This document shows positions 16,697-24,938 of a stretch of DNA of 64,000 nt, in pieces. The notes under the pieces were generated by a model. It was not told where the DNA came from. It did no database searches and was given only the letters and a program-made list of their open reading frames with translations. Numbering within the stretch: the first letter of the stretch is position 1; each line of letters opens with the position of its first letter. Source of the DNA: Streptomyces formicae (GTDB taxonomy: Bacteria; Actinomycetota; Actinomycetes; Streptomycetales; Streptomycetaceae); contig NZ_CP022685.1 in assembly GCF_002556545.1 (NCBI RefSeq), positions 1,054,001-1,118,000 of the forward strand, given 5' to 3'. The translations under genes and the position numbers were made by a program.

Positions 16697-17296
16697 ATGG
16701 CCCGACCGAGGACTTTCGACGAGGAGCGGGCCCTGGACGCGGCGATGCACGCCTTCTGGGTGAAGGGCTACGAGGCCACCTCGACCCAGGATCTGTGCGA
16801 GGCCACCGGACTGGGCCGCAGCAGCATCTACAACACGTTCAGCAGCAAGCACGATCTGTTCCGGCGCTCACTCGCCCGCTACATGGAGACGATGAACGCC
16901 GGCCAGGCCGAGATCCTCGACGACGTGGAGCGGCCCGCCATGGAGCGGCTGCGCGCCTTGCTCGACCGGGTCATCGACGGCGAGATCGAGACCCGGCAGG
17001 ACGGCCACAGCATCGGCTGTCTGACCGTGAACACGACCGTCGGGCTCGCCTCCCGCGACGCGGAGGCGGCCGGGATGCTGGAGCGCGACCTGGAGTTCCG
17101 GCTCGCGGCTCTGCGCGCCACCCTCCGGTCGGGGCAACTCGCCGGGGACATCACGACCGGGCGGGACGCCGAATCGCTCGCCCGCTACATCAACGCCGTC
17201 ATCGGCGGCATGCGCGTCTCCGCCCAGGGCGGCGCCGACCGCGCCACCCTTGAGGCGATCGCCGATACCGCGCTCGACGCGCTGGCGGTGCGCTAA
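16697..17296 (+). CDS. TetR-family transcriptional regulator
   Basis: 199 residues starting MARPRTFDEERALDAAMHAF. The DNA-binding domain has the TSTQDLCEATGLGRSSIYNTF helix-turn-helix, and the C-terminal part matches the TetR_C_16/YcdC-like effector domain (QDGHSIGCLTVNTTVGLAS). The start is placed at the ATG 16697, where family members begin, rather than at an upstream TTG. It is followed 127 bp downstream by an MFS efflux gene and shares an 18-bp candidate operator with it, so it probably represses the transporter and itself. Confidence 0.88.
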   Translation: MARPRTFDEERALDAAMHAFWVKGYEATSTQDLCEATGLGRSSIYNTFSSKHDLFRRSLARYMETMNAGQAEILDDVERPAMERLRALLDRVIDGEIETRQDGHSIGCLTVNTTVGLASRDAEAAGMLERDLEFRLAALRATLRSGQLAGDITTGRDAESLARYINAVIGGMRVSAQGGADRATLEAIADTALDALAVR

Positions 17297-17379
17297 CCCC
17301 GGCACCCGCGACCTCCGCCCATCCCCTCACGGAACCTTTCACCCCGCGCGGCTCTCCCGCGCCTCGGCATGCCCTTTTT

Positions 17380-17397
17380 TTGTACTGATCTATCCAA
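17380..17397. promoter_or_regulatory. Candidate TetR operator, copy 2 (TTG-N12-CAA)
   Basis: TTGTACTGATCTATCCAA lies 26 bp before the MFS start at 17424 in an unusually AT-rich patch (preceded by a T7 run). It has the same TTG-N12-CAA layout as the site in front of the TetR gene at 16661-16678. Confidence 0.55.
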
Positions 17398-17423
17398 TAC
17401 TCGTGCCCGACAGGAGCCCACCC

Positions 17424-18650
17424 ATGCCCCGCGCCGTATACGTACTGGCCCTCGGCATCTTCGCCATGGTGACCAGCGAATTCGTGGTCGCAGGACTGAT
17501 GCCCCAGATGGCCGAAGGACTTGACGCCACCATCCCCGAGATCGGCTATCTCATCACCGCCTTCGCGGCGGCGATGGCCTTCGGCGGCCCGTTCCTCACC
17601 GTGGCCGTACTGAAGATGCGTCAGAAGTCCGCCCTGATGGTGCTGTTCGGCATCTTCCTGGCGGGCAACGTGCTCGCCGCGCTCGCGCCCGACTACCGCA
17701 CCATGCTGGTGGCCCGCGTGCTCACCGGCATCGCCTCGCAGGCGTTCTTCGGCGTCTCCATCTCCCTGGGCTCGCGCATCGCCCGACCCGAAGTGCGCGG
17801 CCGTGCCGTCGCCGTGGTGCTCAACGGGCTGATGCTCGGCACACTGCTCGGACTTCCGTTCGCCACCGTCGTCGGCGAACACCTGGGCTGGCGCGCCGCG
17901 TTCTGGGCCATCACCGCGCTGACCGTACTGGCCGCGCTCGCCACACTGGCCTTCGTTCCGCACACCGAAGGCGAGACCGAGGAGGCCGGTGGCGGCCTCC
18001 GTCAGGAACTGGTCGCCTTCCGCCGTCCGCGCCTGTGGCTGGTCATGATCACCAGCACCTTCACCATCGGCGCGACCTTCTCCGCCTTCAGCTACCTCAA
18101 CCCGATCCTCACCAAGGTCACGGGCTTCTCCACCGGCACCGTCCCGCTGCTGCTCATCGCGTACGGCGCGGCCACCGTCATCGGCAACACCGTCGTCGGC
18201 CGACTCGCCGACCGCCGCGCCCTGCCCGTACTCGTCGTGGGTCTGGCGCTCAATCTGACCTTCCTCGTCGGGTTCGCGCTCTTCGCCCAACTGTCCGTTC
18301 CCGCAGTGCTGTTCATGCTGGGCATCGGCCTGGTCGGCGTCACGATGAACCCGGCCCTGATCACCCGGGTTCAGCGGGCGGGCAACGCGCGGCCGCTGGT
18401 CAACACCGTCCACTCGTCCTTCATCACGCTCGGCATCATCATCGCCACGTCCATCGGCGGACCCGCCATCGACGCACAGGGCCTGCGGGCGCCCCTGTGG
18501 ATCGGCGCGGCCCTCGCGGTCCTCGGGCTCGGCACGCTGCTGCCCGACCTGCTGCGCCGCCGGACGGCGGACCGCGGCGGCGCCCACGACACGGCCGAGG
18601 CCGTCCGGCCGAACGACCAGGTCGACCGGCGCAGCACCCAGCCCGTCTAA
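17424..18650 (+). CDS. MFS efflux transporter (DHA1, AraJ/PbuE type)
   Basis: 408 residues with twelve predicted helices. The opening MPRAVYVLALGIFAMVTSEF, the Glu in helix 1 and the motif-B-like MLVARVLTGIASQAFFGVSI are characteristic of the arabinose/purine efflux branch of DHA1 drug:H+ antiporters. CAGGAG at 17411-17416 supports the ATG at 17424. The C-terminal 30 residues are hydrophilic. Likely regulated by the TetR protein encoded just upstream; the substrate is unknown. The 3' end overlaps the convergent ROK gene by 4 bp. Confidence 0.9.
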   Translation: MPRAVYVLALGIFAMVTSEFVVAGLMPQMAEGLDATIPEIGYLITAFAAAMAFGGPFLTVAVLKMRQKSALMVLFGIFLAGNVLAALAPDYRTMLVARVLTGIASQAFFGVSISLGSRIARPEVRGRAVAVVLNGLMLGTLLGLPFATVVGEHLGWRAAFWAITALTVLAALATLAFVPHTEGETEEAGGGLRQELVAFRRPRLWLVMITSTFTIGATFSAFSYLNPILTKVTGFSTGTVPLLLIAYGAATVIGNTVVGRLADRRALPVLVVGLALNLTFLVGFALFAQLSVPAVLFMLGIGLVGVTMNPALITRVQRAGNARPLVNTVHSSFITLGIIIATSIGGPAIDAQGLRAPLWIGAALAVLGLGTLLPDLLRRRTADRGGAHDTAEAVRPNDQVDRRSTQPV

Positions 18651-19879
18651 CCCAGGGCCGCCAAGGGGTCGTCGAGCACCGGCTGCCAGGCCAGCTCGGC
18701 GGCCCCCACCAGGCTGTTGTAGTCCAGCGTGCACGCCAGGATCGGCACGCCGCCGCTGCGCCCCCACAGACTCCGGTCGGCGACGACGGCGCGCAGCCGC
18801 TCCGGATCCGCCTCCAGGAGCGTGCGATGCAGACCGCCCAGGATGATCCGGTCGGGGTTGAGGATGTTGACCAGACCCGCGAGCCCGAGGCCGAGGCGGT
18901 CGATGAGGACCTCGGCCGCCGAGCGCACGGAGGGGTCGCCGTAGGAATCACGGATCAGTGCGCGGGCCTGCACGAGCAGACCCTCGGGGCCCGGCGCGCG
19001 CCCGGCCTCCGTCAGGAAGGCGAGGGGATCGGTCTCCACGTCGAGACAGCCCCGGCCCCCGCAGTAACAAGCCTGCCCCTCGGAGTTCACCGTGAGATGC
19101 CCGACCTCCAGGGCCAGGCCCGAACTGCCCGTGTGCAGACGGCCGTCGAGGACCAGGGCCCCGCCGACCCCCCGGTGCCCCGTCGCGACACAGAGCAGAT
19201 CGCGGGCGCCGCGCCCGGCGCCGTGCCGGTGCTCGGCGAGCGCGGCGAGGTTCACGTCGTTGGCCGCGAACGCCGGTCCCTCGATGCCCGCTTCACGGAC
19301 GCGATCGGCGAAGATCTCGCGGACGTGCGAGCCCGCGGGCCAGGCCAGGTGCAGCGGATTGAGCGCCGTGCCCTCGGGTTCGGCGACCGCCGACGGCACC
19401 GCGAGCCCCGCGCCGACACAGCGCCTGCCGGTCTCGCGCAGCAGCCGGGCACCCGCGTCGACCACTGATCCGAGGACCTGGGCGGGATCAGCGCCGACGG
19501 CCTCACAACCGGGCGCGGTCGCCACGATGCGGCCGCCGAGGCCGACCAGCGCCGCCCGGAAACCGTCCGCGTGCACCTGCGCGGCGAGCGCGACGGGCCC
19601 CGTCTCGACGACGGAGAGCCGGTGCGAGGGCCTGCCCTGCGAACCCGCGGCGGCGCTCGGCTTCGCGTCGATCCTGATCAGGCCGAGCGCCTCCAGCTCG
19701 GCGGCGACGGCACCTGCGGTGGCACGGGTGACACCGAGCTCGGCGGTGAGCACGGCGCGCGTGGGCGCCCGCCCCGTATGGACGAGTTCGAGCGCGGGAC
19801 CCAGCGCGCCGCGCCCCCGCTCCAGCCGGGTGCGCGTGGACACTTCCCCCTCGCCGCGGGGGACAGCCTTGCCGTTCAT
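18647..19879 (-). CDS. ROK-family transcriptional regulator
   Basis: 410 residues: an N-terminal winged helix (TRAVLTAELGVTRATAGAVA), then a ROK domain with AGAGLAVPSAVAEPEGTALN and the structural zinc motif GHLTVNSEGQACYCGGRGCL. The ATP-binding and catalytic residues of ROK kinases are only partly kept, as in NagC/XylR-type repressors, which respond to a sugar or sugar phosphate. It is divergent from an MFS gene that starts 141 bp away and probably controls it; no sugar enzyme is adjacent. Confidence 0.9.
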   Translation of the reverse strand: MNGKAVPRGEGEVSTRTRLERGRGALGPALELVHTGRAPTRAVLTAELGVTRATAGAVAAELEALGLIRIDAKPSAAAGSQGRPSHRLSVVETGPVALAAQVHADGFRAALVGLGGRIVATAPGCEAVGADPAQVLGSVVDAGARLLRETGRRCVGAGLAVPSAVAEPEGTALNPLHLAWPAGSHVREIFADRVREAGIEGPAFAANDVNLAALAEHRHGAGRGARDLLCVATGHRGVGGALVLDGRLHTGSSGLALEVGHLTVNSEGQACYCGGRGCLDVETDPLAFLTEAGRAPGPEGLLVQARALIRDSYGDPSVRSAAEVLIDRLGLGLAGLVNILNPDRIILGGLHRTLLEADPERLRAVVADRSLWGRSGGVPILACTLDYNSLVGAAELAWQPVLDDPLAALG

Positions 19880-19984
19880 GAGGGCGAGTCTCCCATGATC
19901 CGTACACCGCCTCGCCGTTCAGTCGTCATCCGCCGCTCCTCCGCCCTTCGGCGACCGCACGTCTTCGGCCACCGCGGAATCGTG

Positions 19985-20014
19985 TTGTGCGCGGCCGGGA
20001 CACACCCCTACTCT
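19985..20014 (+). promoter_or_regulatory. Candidate promoter of a leaderless MFS transcript
   Basis: TTGTGC (19985-19990) and TACTCT (20009-20014) are separated by 18 bp and place the transcription start at or next to the GTG at 20021. No ribosome binding site precedes that GTG, so the mRNA is probably leaderless, a common arrangement in Streptomyces. Confidence 0.45.
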
Positions 20015-20020
20015 GACTTT

Positions 20021-21292
20021 GTGCCGCTACTAAACAAACTCGGGACCGCAGCGCCGCGGCCCACCGCCCCCGACCTCCGCCGTCTGCGCGTCGCCCTGAC
20101 GGTCTTCTTCGCACTCGACGGCTTCGTCTTCGCCGGTTGGGTCGTCCGGATCCCCGCCATCAAGGAGCAGACCGGAGCCTCGGCGAGCCAGCTGGGCCTC
20201 GCGCTGCTCGCGGTCTCGGCGGGCGCGGTGATCACGATGACGCTCACCGGACGGCTCTGCAGGCGCTACGGCAGTCTCCGGACGACCGTGGCCTGCGGGG
20301 TGCTGCTCCCGCTCAGCGTCGCACTGCCGCCGCTGACCGACTCGGTCCTCGTACTCGGCCTCGTGCTGCTGTTCTTCGGAGCGGCGTACGGCGGGATCAG
20401 CGTCGCGATGAACAGCGCCGCGGTCGATCTCGTGGCCGCGCTGCGCCGCCCCGTGATGCCCAGTTTCCACGCGGCGTTCAGCCTCGGCGGCATGATCGGC
20501 GCGGGCCTCGGCGGCCTGGTCGCGGGCCACCTCTCCCCCACGCCCCATCTGCTCGGCATCACGGTCCTCGGCCTGGCGATCACCGCCGTCACCGCGCCCG
20601 TGCTGCTCCGGGACGGCGCGGCGGACCTGCTGCGCGAGCACTCCTCGACCCCGGAGGCGCTCCCGTCCCCCGACGTACGGGCGTCACACCGCATGGACCG
20701 GCGCACCCGCGGCCTGGTCCTGGTCTTCGGGCTCATCGCACTGTGCACCGCGTACGGCGAGGGCGCGATCGCGGACTGGGGCCCGCTGCACCTGGAGCAG
20801 GACCTGCACGCGCACCCGGGCGTGGCCGCGGCGAGCTACTCCTGCTTCGCCTTCGCCATGACCATCGGCCGCCTCTCCGGCACCACGCTCCTCGAGCGCC
20901 TCGGCAGGACCCGCACGGTGGTCGGCGGCGGCGCGACGGCCTGCGTCGGCATGCTGCTCGGCGCGCTCGCCCCCTCCACGGGCCTCGCGCTCGCCGGTTT
21001 CGCCGTCACCGGGCTCGGGCTCGCCAACATCTTCCCCGTGGCCGTGGAACGCGCGGGCGCGCTCGCCGGTCCCGGCGGGGTCGCCGCCGCCTCGACGCTC
21101 GGCTACGGCGGCATGCTGGTGGGACCGCCGCTCATCGGCTTCATGGCGGACTGGTACTCGCTGCCCGCGGCGCTGACGAGCGTCGCGCTGCTCGCCGCCG
21201 CGGCCGCGCTCATCGGCTTCGCGACGCGGCACACCGAGCGTACGGAGCACGTGGAGCCCCTCGTGCCTACAGAGCGTACGGAAACGGTCTGA
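20021..21292 (+). CDS. MFS transporter (YbjJ-like)
   Basis: 423 residues from a GTG start, with twelve predicted helices. The first helix FFALDGFVFAGWVVRIPAIK and the VAMNSAAVDLVA and MPSFHAAFSLGGMIGAGLGG segments are typical of the YbjJ/FucP-related MFS branch, whose substrates are mostly unknown (sugars or drugs). The tail (RHTERTEHVEPLVPTERTET) is hydrophilic and repetitive. Divergent from the ROK regulator, which is the probable controller. Confidence 0.87.
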   Translation: MPLLNKLGTAAPRPTAPDLRRLRVALTVFFALDGFVFAGWVVRIPAIKEQTGASASQLGLALLAVSAGAVITMTLTGRLCRRYGSLRTTVACGVLLPLSVALPPLTDSVLVLGLVLLFFGAAYGGISVAMNSAAVDLVAALRRPVMPSFHAAFSLGGMIGAGLGGLVAGHLSPTPHLLGITVLGLAITAVTAPVLLRDGAADLLREHSSTPEALPSPDVRASHRMDRRTRGLVLVFGLIALCTAYGEGAIADWGPLHLEQDLHAHPGVAAASYSCFAFAMTIGRLSGTTLLERLGRTRTVVGGGATACVGMLLGALAPSTGLALAGFAVTGLGLANIFPVAVERAGALAGPGGVAAASTLGYGGMLVGPPLIGFMADWYSLPAALTSVALLAAAAALIGFATRHTERTEHVEPLVPTERTETV

Positions 21293-21344
21293 CATCATCC
21301 GGAGCTTCCGGTTCGGTCCCGCTCCTTCCGACACAATCTCCCGC

Positions 21345-22100
21345 ATGACGACGATGGAGATTTCCGCACACATCCAAGTGGTCGACGAAGAGGGCCAGTT
21401 GCTCGCGCGGGCCGCCGAGGAGGCGGGCACCGACGCGAAGGTGCCCACCTGCCCCGGCTGGCAGGTGCGGGACCTGCTGCGGCACACCGGCATGGTGCAC
21501 CGCTGGGCCGCCGCGTTCATCACGGAGCGGCGCACCTCGTACCAGCTCGGCGGCGAGGCGCCCGACATCGAGGGGGACGCGCTCATCGGCTGGTTCCGGC
21601 AGGGGCACGCCGCGCTCGTCGAGACGCTCACCGGGGCGCCGTTGGACGTCGAGTGCTGGGCCTTCCTGCCCGCCCCCTCTCCGCTCGCCTTCTGGGCCCG
21701 GCGACAGGCGCACGAGACGACCGTCCACCGCCTCGACGCCGAGTCGGCGCGCGGCGGTGCGCCGTTCTCGCCGATCGGCACCGCGTTCGCGCTGGACGGG
21801 ATCGAGGAGCTCCTGTGCGGCTTCCACGCGCGCTCCAGGAGCCAGGTGCGCAGCGACGTACCGAGGGTGCTCCGCGTGCGGGCGACGGACGCGGCCGAGG
21901 AGGAGAGCTGGACGGTGCGGCTCTCCGAAGGGCCGCCCGTCACCGAACGCGGTTCGACGGCTCCCGCCGACTGCGAGGTGTCCGGCCCCGCGGCGCGGCT
22001 CTATCCGGCGCTGTGGAACCGGCTGCCGTTCCCCGAGGTGACCGGGGACCGTTCGCTCGCGGCGCTGTGGCGGGAGAAGTCGGCCATCGTCATGGGGTGA
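21345..22100 (+). CDS. Maleylpyruvate isomerase-family (mycothiol-dependent) protein
   Basis: 251 residues. The N-terminal DinB-like four-helix bundle carries the metal-ligand pattern of the MDMPI_N family: VPTCPGWQVRDLLRHTGMVH (His), a middle acidic position and RQAHETTVHRLDAE (two His). The C-terminal part (after about 170) matches the MDMPI_C beta domain. Such enzymes use mycothiol, the actinobacterial thiol, to isomerise or conjugate small molecules. ATGs at 21345 and 21354 are both possible. It lies 53 bp after the MFS gene and could be cotranscribed. Confidence 0.85.
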   Translation: MTTMEISAHIQVVDEEGQLLARAAEEAGTDAKVPTCPGWQVRDLLRHTGMVHRWAAAFITERRTSYQLGGEAPDIEGDALIGWFRQGHAALVETLTGAPLDVECWAFLPAPSPLAFWARRQAHETTVHRLDAESARGGAPFSPIGTAFALDGIEELLCGFHARSRSQVRSDVPRVLRVRATDAAEEESWTVRLSEGPPVTERGSTAPADCEVSGPAARLYPALWNRLPFPEVTGDRSLAALWREKSAIVMG

Positions 22101-22145
22101 GGGCGCCGGTCGCGGGCCGGTCGGCGGCCGGCTCCGCCGGGAACG

Positions 22146-22547
22146 TCAGCCCGCGTCCCCCGCGAGCATCTTCTGGAGCACGGCCCGCTGCAACGGCCGT
22201 ACCTCCGCGTGCAGTTCGCGCCCCTTGTCCGTCAGGCAGACCCGCACGCCGCGCCGGTCCTCGCTGCACATGCCGCGCTCCACGAGACCGTCCTTCTCCA
22301 GGCGTCCGATCAGCCGGGAGAGCGCGCTCTGGCTCAAGTGGACCTGGGACGAGATCTCCTGGACGCGGAACGCCCCGCCGCCGTCGTCCGACGAGCCCTC
22401 CGCGAGGACGTCGAGCACCTCGAAGTCGCTCGCCCCCAGGCCGTGCGGATGGAGCTCACGGTCGAGCTCGCACAGGGTGCGCGCATGCACCGCGAGGATG
22501 TCGCGCCATTGATTCACGAGCCCCTGCTCGGCCGTTTTCGCCGCCAT
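22146..22547 (-). CDS. MarR-family transcriptional regulator
   Basis: 133 residues starting MAAKTAEQGLVNQWRDILAV. The winged helix is well formed (VQEISSQVHLSQSALSRLIG then RLEKDGLVERGMCSEDRRGV). The ATG at 22547 fits family length; an upstream ATG would run into the operator region. Divergent from an MFS drug transporter gene, with two TGCATT-type inverted repeats between them, so it is very probably the local repressor released by a transporter substrate. Confidence 0.9.
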   Translation of the reverse strand: MAAKTAEQGLVNQWRDILAVHARTLCELDRELHPHGLGASDFEVLDVLAEGSSDDGGGAFRVQEISSQVHLSQSALSRLIGRLEKDGLVERGMCSEDRRGVRVCLTDKGRELHAEVRPLQRAVLQKMLAGDAG

Positions 22548-22580
22548 GACATCGCACGGTAGCAGAGAATCCGCGCTTTG

Positions 22581-22615
22581 TTGCATTGGAATTAAATGCG
22601 CTTGCATTCAATGCA
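22581..22615. promoter_or_regulatory. Double TGCATT/AATGCA operator, probable MarR sites
   Basis: TGCATT-C-AATGCA at 22603-22615 is a perfect inverted repeat; TGCATT-N7-AATGCG at 22582-22600 is a second, imperfect one. They occupy an AT-rich patch between the divergent marR (start 22547) and MFS (start 22637) genes, where MarR-family operators normally lie. Confidence 0.65.
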
Positions 22616-22636
22616 TGCGCATGTACCTTACTGCCC

Positions 22637-24172
22637 ATGACTTCTCCGCTCACAGCTGTCTCCGCGTCCCCGGAGCGCTGGACCCCGCGCCTGTGGGGCA
22701 CTCTGCTGGTGCTCTGCGCCGCGATGTTCCTCGACGCACTCGACGTATCGATGGTCGGCGTCGCCCTGCCCTCCATCGGCTCCGAACTCGACCTCTCCAC
22801 CTCGACCCTCCAGTGGGTCGTCAGCGGCTACATCCTCGGTTACGGAGGGCTCCTCCTCCTCGGCGGACGGGCCGCCGACCTGCTCGGCCGCCGCCGGGTC
22901 TTCCTGATCGCGCTCGCCGTCTTCGCACTCGCCTCGCTGCTCGGCGGCTTCGTCGACTCCGGGCCGCTGCTCATCGCGAGCCGCTTCATCAAGGGCCTGA
23001 GCGCCGCGTTCACCGCGCCCGCGGGTCTTTCCATCATCACCACGACGTTCGCCGAGGGCCCGGTCCGCAACCGCGCGCTCACCATCTACACCACCTGCGC
23101 CGCCACCGGCTTCTCCATGGGCCTCGTCCTCTCCGGCCTGCTCACCGAGGCGAGCTGGCGCCTGACGATGCTCCTTCCCGCGCCGATCGCGCTCCTCGCC
23201 CTGGTCGCGGGCATCAAGCTGATCCCGCGCAGCGCCCGCGAGAAGAACAAGGGCGGCTACGACGTACCGGGCGCCGTCACCGGCACGGCGGCCATGCTGC
23301 TGCTCGTCTTCACCGTCGTGGAGGCCCCCGAAGCGGGCTGGGCCTCGGCCCGCACGCTGTTGTCGTTCCTCGTCGCGGCCGTCCTGCTCGCCGTCTTCGT
23401 ACGCATCGAACTGCGCACCGCGAGCCCGCTGATCCGGCTCGGCGTCCTGCGCTCCGGACCCCAACTGCGGGCGCAGTTGGGCGCGATGACGTTCTTCGGC
23501 GGCTACGTCTCCTTCCAGTTCCTGGCCACGCAGTACTTCCAGTCGTTGCTCGGCTGGTCCGCCCTGGAGACCGCGCTCGCCTTCCTGCCCGCGGGCGCGC
23601 TCGTCGCCCTGTCGTCGACGAAGGTCGGCTCGGTCATCGACCGGTTCGGCACCCCGCGCGTCATCGTGGCCGGGTTCGTGCTGCTCGTCGCCTCCTACGT
23701 GCTCTTCCTGCGGATCAGCCTGACTCCGGCGTACGCGGCGGTGGTCCTGCCCTCGATGATCCTGCTCGGTTTCGCGTGCGCCCTGGTCTTCCCCTCGCTC
23801 AACATCCAGGCCACCAACGGTGTGGACGACGACGAGCAGGGCATGGTGTCCGGCCTGCTCAACACCTCGATCCAGGTCGGCGGCGCGATCTTCCTCGCGG
23901 TCGTGACCGCCGTGGTCACCGCGTCCTCACACGACGGCGACGCGTCCCCGCAGGCGGTACTCGACAGCTTCCGGCCCGGCCTGATCGTGGTCACCGCGAT
24001 CGCGGTCGCGGGACTCCTCATCACGCTGACGGGGCTGCGGAGTTCGCGTACGCGGAAGAGCGTCGTCGTCGCCAAGTCGGTGCCCCAGGAGGCGGAGGCC
24101 CAGGGGTCCGCGCACCGGGGCCCGGTGGATCAGGAGCCGACGGAGCGGGAGACGGTGGCCGCTCGCGACTGA
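22637..24172 (+). CDS. MFS multidrug transporter, DHA2 (EmrB/QacA) family
   Basis: 511 residues with fourteen predicted helices, the DHA2 number. The diagnostic motif C region is LGYGGLLLLGGRAADLLGRR and the first helix contains AMFLDALDVSMVGVALPSI (the D-x-x-I/V-V-N/G-V-A-L-P signature). The ATG at 22637 matches family starts; an upstream ATG at 22586 would place the operator inside the coding region. The last 50 residues are a charged cytoplasmic tail. Probably a proton-driven exporter repressed by the adjacent MarR protein. Confidence 0.92.
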   Translation: MTSPLTAVSASPERWTPRLWGTLLVLCAAMFLDALDVSMVGVALPSIGSELDLSTSTLQWVVSGYILGYGGLLLLGGRAADLLGRRRVFLIALAVFALASLLGGFVDSGPLLIASRFIKGLSAAFTAPAGLSIITTTFAEGPVRNRALTIYTTCAATGFSMGLVLSGLLTEASWRLTMLLPAPIALLALVAGIKLIPRSAREKNKGGYDVPGAVTGTAAMLLLVFTVVEAPEAGWASARTLLSFLVAAVLLAVFVRIELRTASPLIRLGVLRSGPQLRAQLGAMTFFGGYVSFQFLATQYFQSLLGWSALETALAFLPAGALVALSSTKVGSVIDRFGTPRVIVAGFVLLVASYVLFLRISLTPAYAAVVLPSMILLGFACALVFPSLNIQATNGVDDDEQGMVSGLLNTSIQVGGAIFLAVVTAVVTASSHDGDASPQAVLDSFRPGLIVVTAIAVAGLLITLTGLRSSRTRKSVVVAKSVPQEAEAQGSAHRGPVDQEPTERETVAARD

Positions 24173-24272
24173 CCCTCGGAAGCCCCGGCAGGCTGCCGAC
24201 AGACCGTCAGCAGGCCGTCGGCAGGGCGCTCCCGGCGCATGATGGCCGTCCGCCGGGAGCGCCCACCGCACC

Positions 24273-24938
24273 TCAGCCCAGCCAGCCGGGGCGGACGAGG
24301 CCCGACTCGTAGGCCAGGACCACCAGTTGGGCCCGATCGCGGGCGCCCAGCTTCACCATCGTCCTGCTCACATGCGTCTTCGCGGTGAGCGGGCTGACGA
24401 CCAGGCGGCGGGCGATCTCCTCGTTGGTGAGGCCGACGCCGACCAGCGCCATCACCTCCCGCTCCCGCTCGGTGAGTCCGCCGAGCGCGTCGGCGGCCGC
24501 GGGCTCCTTGGAACGGGCCGCGAACTCGGCGATGAGGCGGCGCGTCACCCCCGGCGAGAGCAGCGCGTCGCCCTCGACCACGGCTCTCACGGCACGCAGC
24601 AGTTCGTCCGGCTCGGTGTCCTTGACGAGGAAGCCGGACGCCCCCGCGCGGATCGCCTCGAAGACGTACTCGTCCAGTTCGAAGGTGGTCAGCATGACCA
24701 CCTTCACCGCGTCGAGACCCGGCTCCTCGGTGATGCGCCGGGTCGCCGCGAGTCCGTCGAGCAGCGGCATGCGGATGTCCATCAGGACGACGTCGGGGCG
24801 CAGCTCGCGCACCAGCCGCACCGCCTCGTCGCCGTCCGCCGCCTCGCCCGCCACCGCGATGTCCGCCTGGGCGTCGAGCAGCGCCTTGAAGCCTGCCCTG
24901 ACCAGGGACTGGTCGTCGGCGAGCAGTACGCGGATCAC
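24273..24938 (-). CDS. NarL/LuxR-family response regulator
   Basis: 221 residues. The receiver has the acidic pair in VLLADDQSLVR, phospho-acceptor D54 in VVLMDIRMP, the Thr in MLTTFE and the Lys in FLVKDTEP. The C-terminal LuxR helix-turn-helix is LTEREREVMALVGVGLTNEE followed by VSPLTAKTHVSR. Its GTG start overlaps the stop of the histidine kinase gene by 4 bp, so the two form one system. The output genes are not evident from the neighbourhood. Confidence 0.93.
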   Translation of the reverse strand: MIRVLLADDQSLVRAGFKALLDAQADIAVAGEAADGDEAVRLVRELRPDVVLMDIRMPLLDGLAATRRITEEPGLDAVKVVMLTTFELDEYVFEAIRAGASGFLVKDTEPDELLRAVRAVVEGDALLSPGVTRRLIAEFAARSKEPAAADALGGLTEREREVMALVGVGLTNEEIARRLVVSPLTAKTHVSRTMVKLGARDRAQLVVLAYESGLVRPGWLG

